From the NCBI GenBank assembly GCA_013140975.1, contig JABFRV010000046.1, positions 1 through 63,665 of the forward strand: a stretch of DNA of 63,665 nucleotides, read 5' to 3'. Shown here piece by piece: positions 36,133-44,452 of the stretch. This DNA is from Saprospiraceae bacterium (GTDB lineage Bacteria > Bacteroidota > Bacteroidia > Chitinophagales > Saprospiraceae). A program made the translations under genes and the position numbers. Position 1 is the stretch's first letter. Each line of letters starts with the position of its first letter. A model generated the notes under the pieces. The model did no database searches and was not told where the DNA came from. It saw only the letters and a program-made list of their open reading frames with translations.

Positions 36133-37245
36133 ATGATTTACTGCGGTACAGCTCTTAATTTAGACCATAAATTACTTTCAGCCAACCTTCCTTTACTTGC
36201 TAACAGTAAGCTAGAAGCGATCGAATGGTCGTTCGATGCGTTGTATAAGCTTGAGCAGGTTCCAGATTGGTTTGATCAATTAGTTAAGCTGTATAGTAAT
36301 CAGAAAAGACTCATTGGACATGGAGTTTTCTTTTCAATTTTCTCAGGGAAGTTTTCTAGCGAACAGAAGAAATGGCTGGAAGATCTAAAAATTCTGTCTA
36401 ACAAATATAGATTTGACCATATTACCGAACATTTTGGTTTTATGACCGGGGAGGATTTTCATAAAGGAGCACCTTTAAGTATTCCCATGAATTTAACAGC
36501 ACTTCGAATTGGACAAGATCGATTAAAGAGGATACAGGATGTTAGTAATTGCCCGATTGGAATTGAGAATCTTGCTTTCGCATTTAACGTCGAAGATGTA
36601 AAGCGGCAAGGAGAATTTCTTAATGACTTATTGAGTCCAATTAATGGATTTATGATACTCGATCTTCATAATCTATATTGCCAGGCACATAATTTCAAAA
36701 TTGATATAGATAATTTGCTTCAATATTATCCCTTAGAACTTGTAAGAGAAATTCATATTTCCGGAGGATCCTGGGAAGATGATATTGTTCATTACAATGA
36801 AAAAATAAGACGAGATACACATGATGATTCAGTGCCATCAGAAGTTTATATTTGCTTGGAGTCTTGTTTACTAAAATTAGACAATCTGAAGTATGTTATT
36901 TTGGAACAATTAAGTAATGCCTTAGAATCTGAATCACAACAAAAGAAGTATCAATCAGATTTTTATAAGATATTAGCAATTGTCAAAAATAATAAAGTAG
37001 ATGAAATAAGAAGGAATGATTTCCATCCATCATTTTTAGATATTAGTACACAAGAAGCTTTTGAAGATTTACACTTATATCAACAACAAGCAGAATTATC
37101 ACATATTTTAGTTGATTCAAAGAATCTTGAAGAAGCAAAACAAAAACTTAGTCACTCGTCCTTAAGAAATTCTGATTGGAATGTGGAATTGTGGCAAGAT
37201 AATATGCTATACACAGCAATGTCGATTGCGCAAAAATGGAAGTAG
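36133..37245 (+). CDS. DUF692 multinuclear non-heme iron-dependent oxidase (MNIO)
   Basis: A 370-residue TIM-barrel enzyme of the DUF692/MNIO family, which uses two or three irons and oxygen to modify cysteines in ribosomally made peptides. Expected ligands are all visible: His 63 (LIGHGVFFS), Glu 145 (IGIENLAFAF), Asp 177 and Asn 180 (ILDLHNLYCQAHN), His 208 (EIHISGGSWED), Asp 228 and His 230 (RRDTHDDSVP) and Glu 258 (YVILEQLSN). The barrel ends at about 270; the remaining 100 residues are a helical extension not found in MbnB. No separate DUF2063-type partner (MbnC/BufC) is adjacent, so this extension may do its job of peptide recognition. The gene follows a 50-residue Cys-tailed lipoprotein by 16 bases, and the next gene is convergent, so the operon has just two genes. 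The product chemistry is unknown. Confidence 0.9.
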   Translation: MIYCGTALNLDHKLLSANLPLLANSKLEAIEWSFDALYKLEQVPDWFDQLVKLYSNQKRLIGHGVFFSIFSGKFSSEQKKWLEDLKILSNKYRFDHITEHFGFMTGEDFHKGAPLSIPMNLTALRIGQDRLKRIQDVSNCPIGIENLAFAFNVEDVKRQGEFLNDLLSPINGFMILDLHNLYCQAHNFKIDIDNLLQYYPLELVREIHISGGSWEDDIVHYNEKIRRDTHDDSVPSEVYICLESCLLKLDNLKYVILEQLSNALESESQQKKYQSDFYKILAIVKNNKVDEIRRNDFHPSFLDISTQEAFEDLHLYQQQAELSHILVDSKNLEEAKQKLSHSSLRNSDWNVELWQDNMLYTAMSIAQKWK

Positions 37246-37252
37246 AATGCCA

Positions 37253-37774
37253 TTACATTTCGTCTTCATTTAGCAAGGCTTTTTTTAATCTTCGAATGTA
37301 CCTGAGCTTAATAAAATAATCTACCAATGATTCTAAAGTTTTTGTATCAAATTGACCTGAATCATATGTGCTAATCGATGATTTTTTTGAGACTTCTAAG
37401 ATTTGTTCGTAATCATTGAGTTGTTTCTGAAGTGTATTTATTTTTTCTTGATCGCAAGCTTGGACTGCAAGGTGAATTTCCTCATGTAGCTCAATCATTT
37501 CCATTAAAAAAGATGGTTCTAGCGGCTTTTCAAGAACAGATGATACACCTTCTATTTCCAGAATATGTTTTAACCTTTGAAGAGGATCTAAAAGAATTTT
37601 ATAAGCAAGATTGATCTCATTTATCTTGGAATCATTTTCATTCTTATTCTGATCCTCATTCTGTAAATTGTCTGGGTGTTGTTCTCGACTTAATGAATAG
37701 AATTTCTTACGAAGAAATTGCGTATCAATAAAAAATGCCTTCGGCATTTCAAATAGCTCAAAGTAATTTTGCAC
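37253..37774 (-). CDS. hscB: Co-chaperone HscB (Fe-S cluster J-domain protein)
   Basis: HscB hands the iron-sulfur scaffold to the Hsp70 HscA. The 173-residue protein has an N-terminal J domain (YFELFEMPKAFFIDTQFLRKK) with the HPD tripeptide in REQHPDN, a linker, and a C-terminal three-helix domain (ILEIEGVSSVLEKPLEPSFLM, IKLRYIRRLKKAL). Length fits the family. hscA and isc genes are not in the window. It starts five bases after rseP ends and is convergent with the DUF692 gene. Its link to the iron-dependent MNIO next door is probably accidental. Confidence 0.9.
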   Translation of the reverse strand: MQNYFELFEMPKAFFIDTQFLRKKFYSLSREQHPDNLQNEDQNKNENDSKINEINLAYKILLDPLQRLKHILEIEGVSSVLEKPLEPSFLMEMIELHEEIHLAVQACDQEKINTLQKQLNDYEQILEVSKKSSISTYDSGQFDTKTLESLVDYFIKLRYIRRLKKALLNEDEM

Positions 37775-37779
37775 GAATG

Positions 37780-39105
37780 TTAATTAAAAAAGGCCCTAAT
37801 TAAATCAAGACCGTTTGCATATATCATTAATGCCATTAGAAGGAAAAACCCAACAGTTACTGCCTTTTCCATAAACTTGTCACTGACTTTTTTACCACTA
37901 ATAACTTCCCATAGTAAAAAGACGACGTATCCTCCGTCAAGACCCGGTATTGGAAGCAAATTCATAAAGGCTAAGATAATAGACAACACAGCTGTGGTAT
38001 TCCAAAAGGCATTCCAATTCCATGTATTATCAAATAATCCGGCTATGGAAATAAATCCTCCTAATGAATCATTGGCCTTAATCTCACCGGTAAACATCTT
38101 ACCAAATGCTTTTAATTGTGTGGTAAGAAAATCAATTCCTTTCTTAACTCCCATTGGAAACGATTGAAAAAAGCTATACTCTTCAATGCTAAAATTTAAC
38201 TTCGGCCAATCTATACCAAATACACCTTTTTCATTAGAAGTTATAGTTTTATATAAGGTGTCAACACCTCGGATAATTCCAAATTTAACTTCTTTATTTG
38301 CTTCCCTTTGTGTTATTCTATGTAATTCATGTGCAAAATTTATGGGCTGATCGTTTGCCATAAAAATTCGGTCACCTTTCATTAATCCTCCAATAAATGC
38401 GGGCATATTTGTAGGTAGTGTATCAATCAATAATGGTTGTCGGGGAGCAATTAAAGTTAAGTCCTTATTTTCTCTTTTTGTAAGCAAAGCAATATGTTCA
38501 GGCGCAACAACTACATTCGTTTCAACTCCGTTTCTTATGACATTAATGGTATTTTTATTTTCCAGAATTAGTGATTTAATAATTTTTCCTTTATCAAATC
38601 GTTCCAACTTCTCGCCTTGTATACCAATTATTACATCTCCATCCCGGAAGCCCATTAATTGACTTATACTATCGGTTGCAATTCCGTATTTCACTTCTGA
38701 AGTAGGTAAATATGGAATTCCGTTTTTCCAAATCAACATGGAAAAAATAAAAAATCCAAGAATAAAATTAACTGTAATTCCACCCAACATAATAATTAAT
38801 CTCTGCCAGGCCGGTTTAGATCGAAACTCCCAGGGTTGCGGATCTTTTTTCATTTGTTCAATATCCATACTTTCGTCAACCATTCCGGCAATCTTAACGT
38901 AGCCTCCTAATGGCAACCAACCTATTCCATATTCTGTTTCACCAATCTTTTTCTTAAATAATGAAAAATAAGGGTCAAAAAATAGATAGAACTTTTCAAC
39001 TTTTGTTTTAAACCATTTGGCAGGAAAAAAGTGTCCACACTCATGAAGTATAACCAGTATACTTAGACTTAAAATGAGTTGGCAGATAATAATAACAGTA
39101 CCCAT
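37780..39105 (-). CDS. rseP: Site-2 protease RseP
   Basis: An intramembrane zinc metalloprotease that cleaves anti-sigma factors and remnant signal peptides. The 441-residue protein has the zinc site HECGH in its first membrane segment (ILVILHECGHFFPAKWF), YGIGWLPLGGYVKIAGM, two central PDZ domains (about residues 150-320; GFRDGDVIIGIQGEKL, GLMKGDRIFMANDQPI), and the third zinc ligand in LLPIPGLDGGYVVF. All catalytic parts are intact. It lies upstream of hscB with five bases between them and is divergent from the DUF5916 gene. Confidence 0.95.
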   Translation of the reverse strand: MGTVIIICQLILSLSILVILHECGHFFPAKWFKTKVEKFYLFFDPYFSLFKKKIGETEYGIGWLPLGGYVKIAGMVDESMDIEQMKKDPQPWEFRSKPAWQRLIIMLGGITVNFILGFFIFSMLIWKNGIPYLPTSEVKYGIATDSISQLMGFRDGDVIIGIQGEKLERFDKGKIIKSLILENKNTINVIRNGVETNVVVAPEHIALLTKRENKDLTLIAPRQPLLIDTLPTNMPAFIGGLMKGDRIFMANDQPINFAHELHRITQREANKEVKFGIIRGVDTLYKTITSNEKGVFGIDWPKLNFSIEEYSFFQSFPMGVKKGIDFLTTQLKAFGKMFTGEIKANDSLGGFISIAGLFDNTWNWNAFWNTTAVLSIILAFMNLLPIPGLDGGYVVFLLWEVISGKKVSDKFMEKAVTVGFFLLMALMIYANGLDLIRAFFN

Positions 39106-39228
39106 GTATTTATTTGTGTATGGATCAAACGCAATATCTGGTCCAATGTTTTGGCGAAGATACAGTATTCAAGAAACTCAGAGATAATCCTGCTATAAGA
39201 ATTACGAAAAGCTTCGTAATTTTGTGCC

Positions 39229-41502
39229 ATGAAGATCAAAACGCACATTATTTTCAGTTTCTTGATTTTATTATTGTGCCTTTCAACAGGCATTAGCCAA
39301 AAAAACGAGCCTAATGTTTCAATCCGAAAAGCAAATGGCAAAATCAAATTGGACGGAATTCATGATGAGGCTGATTGGCAAACGGCTCAGGTAGCCAGCA
39401 ATTTTAGGATGAACTTTCCTTATGATACTGCTTCAAGTCCATGGCAGACGGAAGCCCGTTTTTGTTTCGATGAAAAGAAACTGTACGTAGCAATTAGATG
39501 CTATCAATTACAAACAGATTATACTGTGCAAAGCCTTAAACGAGACTTTGGACCAGGCACAACGGATGTGATTAATGTTGAAATTGACGCTTATAGAGAT
39601 GGATTGAATGGCTTGGTATTCTCGGTAAGCCCATTCAATGTACAAAGAGAGGGAAGTATCAACGAAGGAAATGACCTTGATCTGAATTGGGACAATAAAT
39701 GGCAAAGCGAAGTCAAGAATTATAATGACTACTGGGATGTTGAAATTGCAATTCCATTTAAAACGCTTAGATATAAATTGTCCAATGATTCTAAACTGAA
39801 TGAATGGAGCATAAATTTTGTTAGGACAAAAATTAAAAATTTTGAAACCAATACCTGGGCGCCTGTTCCGGGTGTTTACCATCCTTTGACTTTGTCTTTT
39901 GCCGGCAAACTTATCTGGTTGGATCCGCCACCCAATCCAGGTTTAAATATTTCCATAATACCATTTGTTGCTTCTGGACTTGCACAGAATTCTATCCGCA
40001 ATACTGATTTAAGAAAAACAAGCGATGATTATAATTTTACGAGATCCATTGGATTTGATGCAAAAATATCAGTAACCCCTGCCTTAAATCTTGATCTTAC
40101 TGTGAATCCGGATTTCTCCCAAGTTGAGGTTGATGATCAGATCGCCAACGTAAGCCGATTCGAATTATTCTTTCCTGAGAAACGACAATTTTTTATTGAG
40201 AACCAGGATTTGTTTGCACGATTTGGTTTTCCATCATCAAGACCATTTTTTAGTAGAAGACTTGGTTTGGTTTTTAATTCTGTTACTAAACAAAATGATA
40301 TAGTTCCAATTATTGCAGGCGCCAGATTGAGTGGTAAGTTGAACAATAATCTACGTCTCGGAGTATTAAATGTAACTTCCAACAGTAAAAAATTCAGTGA
40401 AGAAAAAAAGAGCCCTACAAATAATGTTAGTGTAGTAACATTACAACAAAAAATTTTTGGAAGGTCTACCATTGCAGGTATTTTCGTAAATCAACTTAAT
40501 AATTTGAATTCTTTGAATGAAACACAAAGAAAAGGATTCAATACTTATAATAGTGTAGCCGGACTTGAGTATAATCTTTTTTCCAAAAACAATCAATGGA
40601 TTGGTGAAACTTATTTTCACAGATCTTTTTCACCGGATAAGAATAAACGTGGAAATAGTTATGCAGCGTTTCTTTCCTACAACCCCAATAACTTTTCAGT
40701 AAGATTTGGAACCTTGAGTGTGGATTCTTTCTTTACAGCAGATGCAGGATTTATTCCCAGGAGCGCTTATCGATTTTTAATTAGCGGTGCTGAATATTAT
40801 TTTTGGACTCCTAAATCTAAAAAAATAAGACGAATTAATGTTGGAATTTCATCTGAACAAAACACAGACTTGCAATGGAATAATTTAGATTATTTTATTA
40901 ACCCTTTTGTATCTGTTGAATTTAATAGTCAAGCGTCGATAGGAATAGGATCAAATATTCAATATACATATCTTTATGAACCTTTTGATCCAACCAACGG
41001 ACTCATTGAAGAAGGCGAACAAGAATTGCCTGTAGGTCCATATTACTTCAATCAGTTCTCAATGGAAGCTTTTACAGGCACAAGCAATAACTTAAATGCA
41101 TATGGAGAACTTAACATTGGCCAGTTTTTTAAAGGACATATAACAAATATTTCCGGAAACGTAAGTTATCGAATTCAACCGATTGGTTTAATTTCAATGG
41201 AATTCGATTATTATAAAATCGATCAAGACAAACCATATCCTTCTGCATCATTTATATTGATAGGACCAAAGGCAGAAATTTCATTTAGTCGAAGTGTATT
41301 TCTATCATCATTCTTTCAATACAATACACAGATTAATAATTTTAATATTAACACGAGATTTCAGTGGAGATTTGCTCCTGTTAGCGATCTTTATATTGTG
41401 TACACAGACAATTCATTTGCTCAGGAGATACAACCGAATATTCATTTTTTGTCAAACAAGAACAGAGCGATAGTTGCAAAAGCAGTGTATTGGTTTAATT
41501 AA
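39229..41502 (+). CDS. DUF5916 domain outer-membrane protein
   Basis: A 757-residue protein with a signal peptide (HIIFSFLILLLCLSTGISQ), an N-terminal carbohydrate-binding-like domain of the CBM9/DOMON type (KLDGIHDEADWQTAQVAS, WQTEARFCFDEKKLYVAI, about residues 35-240) and a large C-terminal DUF5916 beta barrel (FFPEKRQFFIENQDLFARF, then alternating strands to a final aromatic, WFN). This two-part plan is common in Bacteroidota and is thought to lie in the outer membrane, with the sugar-binding-like domain at the periplasmic side. The substrate is unknown. A frame overlapping its start on the same strand from 39114 is not supported. Confidence 0.85.
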   Translation: MKIKTHIIFSFLILLLCLSTGISQKNEPNVSIRKANGKIKLDGIHDEADWQTAQVASNFRMNFPYDTASSPWQTEARFCFDEKKLYVAIRCYQLQTDYTVQSLKRDFGPGTTDVINVEIDAYRDGLNGLVFSVSPFNVQREGSINEGNDLDLNWDNKWQSEVKNYNDYWDVEIAIPFKTLRYKLSNDSKLNEWSINFVRTKIKNFETNTWAPVPGVYHPLTLSFAGKLIWLDPPPNPGLNISIIPFVASGLAQNSIRNTDLRKTSDDYNFTRSIGFDAKISVTPALNLDLTVNPDFSQVEVDDQIANVSRFELFFPEKRQFFIENQDLFARFGFPSSRPFFSRRLGLVFNSVTKQNDIVPIIAGARLSGKLNNNLRLGVLNVTSNSKKFSEEKKSPTNNVSVVTLQQKIFGRSTIAGIFVNQLNNLNSLNETQRKGFNTYNSVAGLEYNLFSKNNQWIGETYFHRSFSPDKNKRGNSYAAFLSYNPNNFSVRFGTLSVDSFFTADAGFIPRSAYRFLISGAEYYFWTPKSKKIRRINVGISSEQNTDLQWNNLDYFINPFVSVEFNSQASIGIGSNIQYTYLYEPFDPTNGLIEEGEQELPVGPYYFNQFSMEAFTGTSNNLNAYGELNIGQFFKGHITNISGNVSYRIQPIGLISMEFDYYKIDQDKPYPSASFILIGPKAEISFSRSVFLSSFFQYNTQINNFNINTRFQWRFAPVSDLYIVYTDNSFAQEIQPNIHFLSNKNRAIVAKAVYWFN

Positions 41503-41861
41503 AATTAAAAATTAACTGTTGCTTTTGACTATATACTAAAAACGATTATAAAAAAAAATTCTCCGACCTTTGCCGGAGAATATGAATTCTTTAGAATTCA
41601 AGGATAAACCACATAATTCAAACAAAATACTTGAACAGAATTTTCAATTAGGACGATAAGGATTTGTTTTTCGTAGTTTGTCTATAATCCAATTATGCGG
41701 GCTTTTCAGTTTTGATTTAGGTAACTTATAAGCCCGAGGTGGGGAACTTTAATGAAAAAATTTAACAGAGAACATCAATTTCTTGAATGATCAGGTTCAT
41801 TTTTTTTTCACAAGAATACCCGGGAGTAGTTTTTAATATTCTTATCATTCTGTTTTGAATT
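41503..41861. other. Convergent intergenic region with hairpins
   Basis: This 359-base gap lies between the converging DUF5916 gene and the minus-strand small ORF. It contains the minus-strand terminator at 41551-41580 and a neighbouring GAATTC inverted pair (41584-41589 and 41594-41599). No gene is supported in the rest. Confidence 0.5.
41551..41580 (-). terminator. Rho-independent terminator for minus-strand genes
   Basis: TTCTCCG (41559-41565) pairs with CGGAGAA (41574-41580). Read on the minus strand the hairpin is followed by about nine T, so it should end transcription arriving from the T9SS gene and the coupled small ORF. On the plus strand there is no T-run. Confidence 0.8.
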
Positions 41862-42104
41862 TTAGATTTTTAAATAACCGGCGGCAAAGTTATTCATTGT
41901 GCTAGCTTGGATAAGCGATAAAAAGAAGGGATACTGGATAGCAGAACTTCTTGCGTTCAATCGGTTTTGCACAATCTGATGTACATTATTGCCGCCGGCT
42001 GAGGAGTCAGGATACTTTTGCTGGGGAGCAGGGTTAATATCAAATGCCACTATCTGCACATTGGCACCTGGGTCAAAACCACTTCGTATTTTTAAAGTTG
42101 TCAT
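41862..42104 (-). CDS. Small ORF coupled to the T9SS protein (80 residues)
   Basis: An 80-residue ORF of unknown function. Its ATG at 42104 overlaps the TGA of the T9SS gene upstream (GTGATGA), so ribosomes could reinitiate. The peptide is Asn/Ala/Gln-rich (FDPGANVQIVAFDINPAPQQ, NNVHQIVQNRLNARSSAIQ) with no signal peptide or membrane segment. It lies upstream of a minus-strand terminator and so is on the transcript. No family comes to mind, and it might be a chance frame, but overlap and position favour a real gene. Confidence 0.45.
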   Translation of the reverse strand: MTTLKIRSGFDPGANVQIVAFDINPAPQQKYPDSSAGGNNVHQIVQNRLNARSSAIQYPFFLSLIQASTMNNFAAGYLKI

Positions 42105-44284
42105 CACTTTATTGCTTTAATAATTTTCACAGAACTAATTTTCTTAGAGTCATTAAAAATTAAGCAGTAATACACCCCTTGAATCTGATTAACCAGTGCT
42201 GCTGAAGTAAATGATGACAAATTTGTCTTTTCTTCACTAATCTTAATTCCTTGCTGATTAAAGAATTGAATAAGATAGTTTCCAGAACTTCCCAAGTCAA
42301 AGTTAAGATTTTCTTCACATGGATTAGGGAAGGCCTTTACATTTATTGGATCATTCTCGTTTTCTTTAATAATCGTAAAAATAAAGTTACCAACTGTATG
42401 CAATGTTTTATTGGAGTTATAAATAACTTTAGAATCAAGAATAATTTCTGCCGAATTTTCGATTTTAGTATTAAAAATAGATTCACTCAGCGGAACTATA
42501 GAATATGAAAATGTGAATTGCGATAATAATTTATCTTCCGAATATGCTGCAAGATTTAATCCTTCAAATACTACTTCCAAAACTCTGTCTTCCTGAATAC
42601 TCCAGGTAAATTTAGAGTCATTACGAGCCAATCGCAAAGTAGTAATATCAAGAGTTACAGGTATCTTATTTCTGATAACAACGCGATTAACAAATGAAGT
42701 TGTTATGTTTCTTACAACAAAATTATACCGTAAGCGATCGGATTTATTAATGAATCGTGGTGTTCCTGCTCCTTCAGGAAGGCTGGTAATATGTAAAGCA
42801 TTATTAGCTAAGCTTACTATTTCTGTGGAGAATTTTGAAATAAAAGGACCTTCATCACCCTGAGAATAGTTATTAATATAACCCTTACTTATTGAACCAT
42901 TAGGAAGAGTTCCACAACCTTCAATAGCTGCACTGGAACGAATCTTGTATGGGTGATTTGCAATTGTATCTACGATTATAATTCTTGTTTTACCATTTGC
43001 AGGATATCGGACAATCTGAGCAGCATCTTTATCAAGAAGAACTTTGCCACCAAAATTGGGCATAATATCATCTTCAACGGTATTGAATACAATCTCCTTC
43101 TTCATATTACCGCTTCCTGTGTTTTTTATTTCAAAAACATTTTCATTTCCGATGCAACCTGCAGTTACCGTAATTTCTGCACCTGAGAATTCATTCGCGG
43201 GATTACAATAAGAATTAGGAAATATTCTGGCAATATTTTGAACTGTTCGTCCACTAAGATTATTATTGCAGGCAGATTTTAAAATAAGATTAATCTGTCC
43301 TGAAGATTGTGCCTTAATCGTATTAAGTTCAAATCTATATGTATATGTTCCTATCGAACTAAATGCCACACTAGATTCCTCAATAGTAAGCACAGGATCA
43401 AGATCCAAAGTAATGTATGCATTGTCGGCGTTAATTGTTCCAGTATTATAATACCTGATAGATGCTGAATTAGATGCACACAACTCTATTTGTGCAGCAA
43501 TAAATTCTGTTTCAAGCAAAGCACAATTTTGTTTCGGTGCAGATGCTGAAGAGTAGGAAATAGTTTTATTGGTTGCCAGATCAATTGGACTTCCCGCATT
43601 GCAGGATTGAAGCAAGTCAGAATTTATAGTGTTAACAGTATAGTTATTGTATGGTAAATATCTTTGATAATATCCGTCCTCATTTGTAACAGTATAAAAG
43701 GTACCGTTACTTCCATTAAATCGAATGAGTGCATTACCTATTGCGGGTTCAAAGCCATCAACCATGCAATCATTATTGATATCCATGCGCAGATATCCTT
43801 CAACAAACCCCCCGAAGAGATTTTTACAAATTGGATTTAATTGAACCGGAATCACAGCTGATAACAATCCAAAAAATGAGGTAGGTCTTGTAGCTACATT
43901 AAAATCAAAACAAGTTTCAAATTTTCTTTTTTCAATGAAAAACTTGAATTCTGCAAGAACACTGTTATCTGGTAATGTTAATGGGAAGGAATTTGGGTTG
44001 ATCCAGGAAAAGCTGATAAACTGATTGTTTTGAATATCAGATTGAACATTCAATTGAGGATGCACAGTCGTATTTGAATAATTTAATTCAGCATCCGGAT
44101 AATTAAACGTAATCACAAAAGATTCAACATCTTTAAATTCTTTGGCTGTTAACTGTAGAACAATTGTGTCGCCTGTTTTATTGGCATCCAGAAAAAGCCG
44201 TACCGTATCCTGAGCCCAACCAGACTGCGAAACTATACTTAGAAGAAGTAGAGTAAGTAACGGACGTATGTGATATTTAATCAT
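42104..44284 (-). CDS. T9SS type A secreted protein with cohesin-like and Ig-like domains
   Basis: A 726-residue secreted protein. After the signal peptide (LLTLLLLSIVSQSGWAQ) comes a cohesin-like beta sandwich (about residues 27-160; KEFKDVESFVITFNYPDAEL, LAEFKFFIEKRKF). A Cna-B/SdrD-type repeat follows (DINNDCMVDGFEPAIGNALI, TVTNEDGYYQRYLPY). Then come DUF11-like conserved-repeat domains (about 260-630; YRFELNTIKAQSSGQINLI, RLRYNFVVRNITTSFVNRVVI), and a C-terminal sorting domain (VKAFPNPCEENLNFDLGSSG). Such proteins form stalk-like surface structures. The partner, if any, of the cohesin-like domain is unknown. A small ORF is coupled to its 3' end. Confidence 0.8.
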   Translation of the reverse strand: MIKYHIRPLLTLLLLSIVSQSGWAQDTVRLFLDANKTGDTIVLQLTAKEFKDVESFVITFNYPDAELNYSNTTVHPQLNVQSDIQNNQFISFSWINPNSFPLTLPDNSVLAEFKFFIEKRKFETCFDFNVATRPTSFFGLLSAVIPVQLNPICKNLFGGFVEGYLRMDINNDCMVDGFEPAIGNALIRFNGSNGTFYTVTNEDGYYQRYLPYNNYTVNTINSDLLQSCNAGSPIDLATNKTISYSSASAPKQNCALLETEFIAAQIELCASNSASIRYYNTGTINADNAYITLDLDPVLTIEESSVAFSSIGTYTYRFELNTIKAQSSGQINLILKSACNNNLSGRTVQNIARIFPNSYCNPANEFSGAEITVTAGCIGNENVFEIKNTGSGNMKKEIVFNTVEDDIMPNFGGKVLLDKDAAQIVRYPANGKTRIIIVDTIANHPYKIRSSAAIEGCGTLPNGSISKGYINNYSQGDEGPFISKFSTEIVSLANNALHITSLPEGAGTPRFINKSDRLRYNFVVRNITTSFVNRVVIRNKIPVTLDITTLRLARNDSKFTWSIQEDRVLEVVFEGLNLAAYSEDKLLSQFTFSYSIVPLSESIFNTKIENSAEIILDSKVIYNSNKTLHTVGNFIFTIIKENENDPINVKAFPNPCEENLNFDLGSSGNYLIQFFNQQGIKISEEKTNLSSFTSAALVNQIQGVYYCLIFNDSKKISSVKIIKAIK

Positions 44285-44354
44285 TTTTTCGTGTAGAGCC
44301 TTTTAGACGGTACAAAAATTCTATAAGTAACGTGATCTACCAAGTTCATTTTTT

Positions 44355-44362
44355 TATATTTG
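44355..44362 (+). promoter_or_regulatory. Bacteroidota-type promoter box TATATTTG
   Basis: TATATTTG matches TAnnTTTG and lies 91 bases before the gene at 44453, in the gap between divergent genes. It is the best promoter candidate for that gene; a convincing minus-33 box is not evident. Confidence 0.45.
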
Positions 44363-44452
44363 TACAGTATTTATTGAGCAATAAAATACATAATATATTG
44401 ATAAATAATGACTTATAAAATAATCTGTACATGAAATATTTAAATACTGCTT

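Noticed and set aside
37253..37774. hscB as part of the DUF692 system, supplying iron or sulfur
   Set aside because: It is on the opposite strand, convergent, and tightly linked to rseP; proximity is probably accidental.
39114..39296. Plus-strand frame of 60 residues upstream of the DUF5916 gene
   Set aside because: It overlaps the signal peptide of the DUF5916 gene in another frame and has no protein-like pattern or own promoter.
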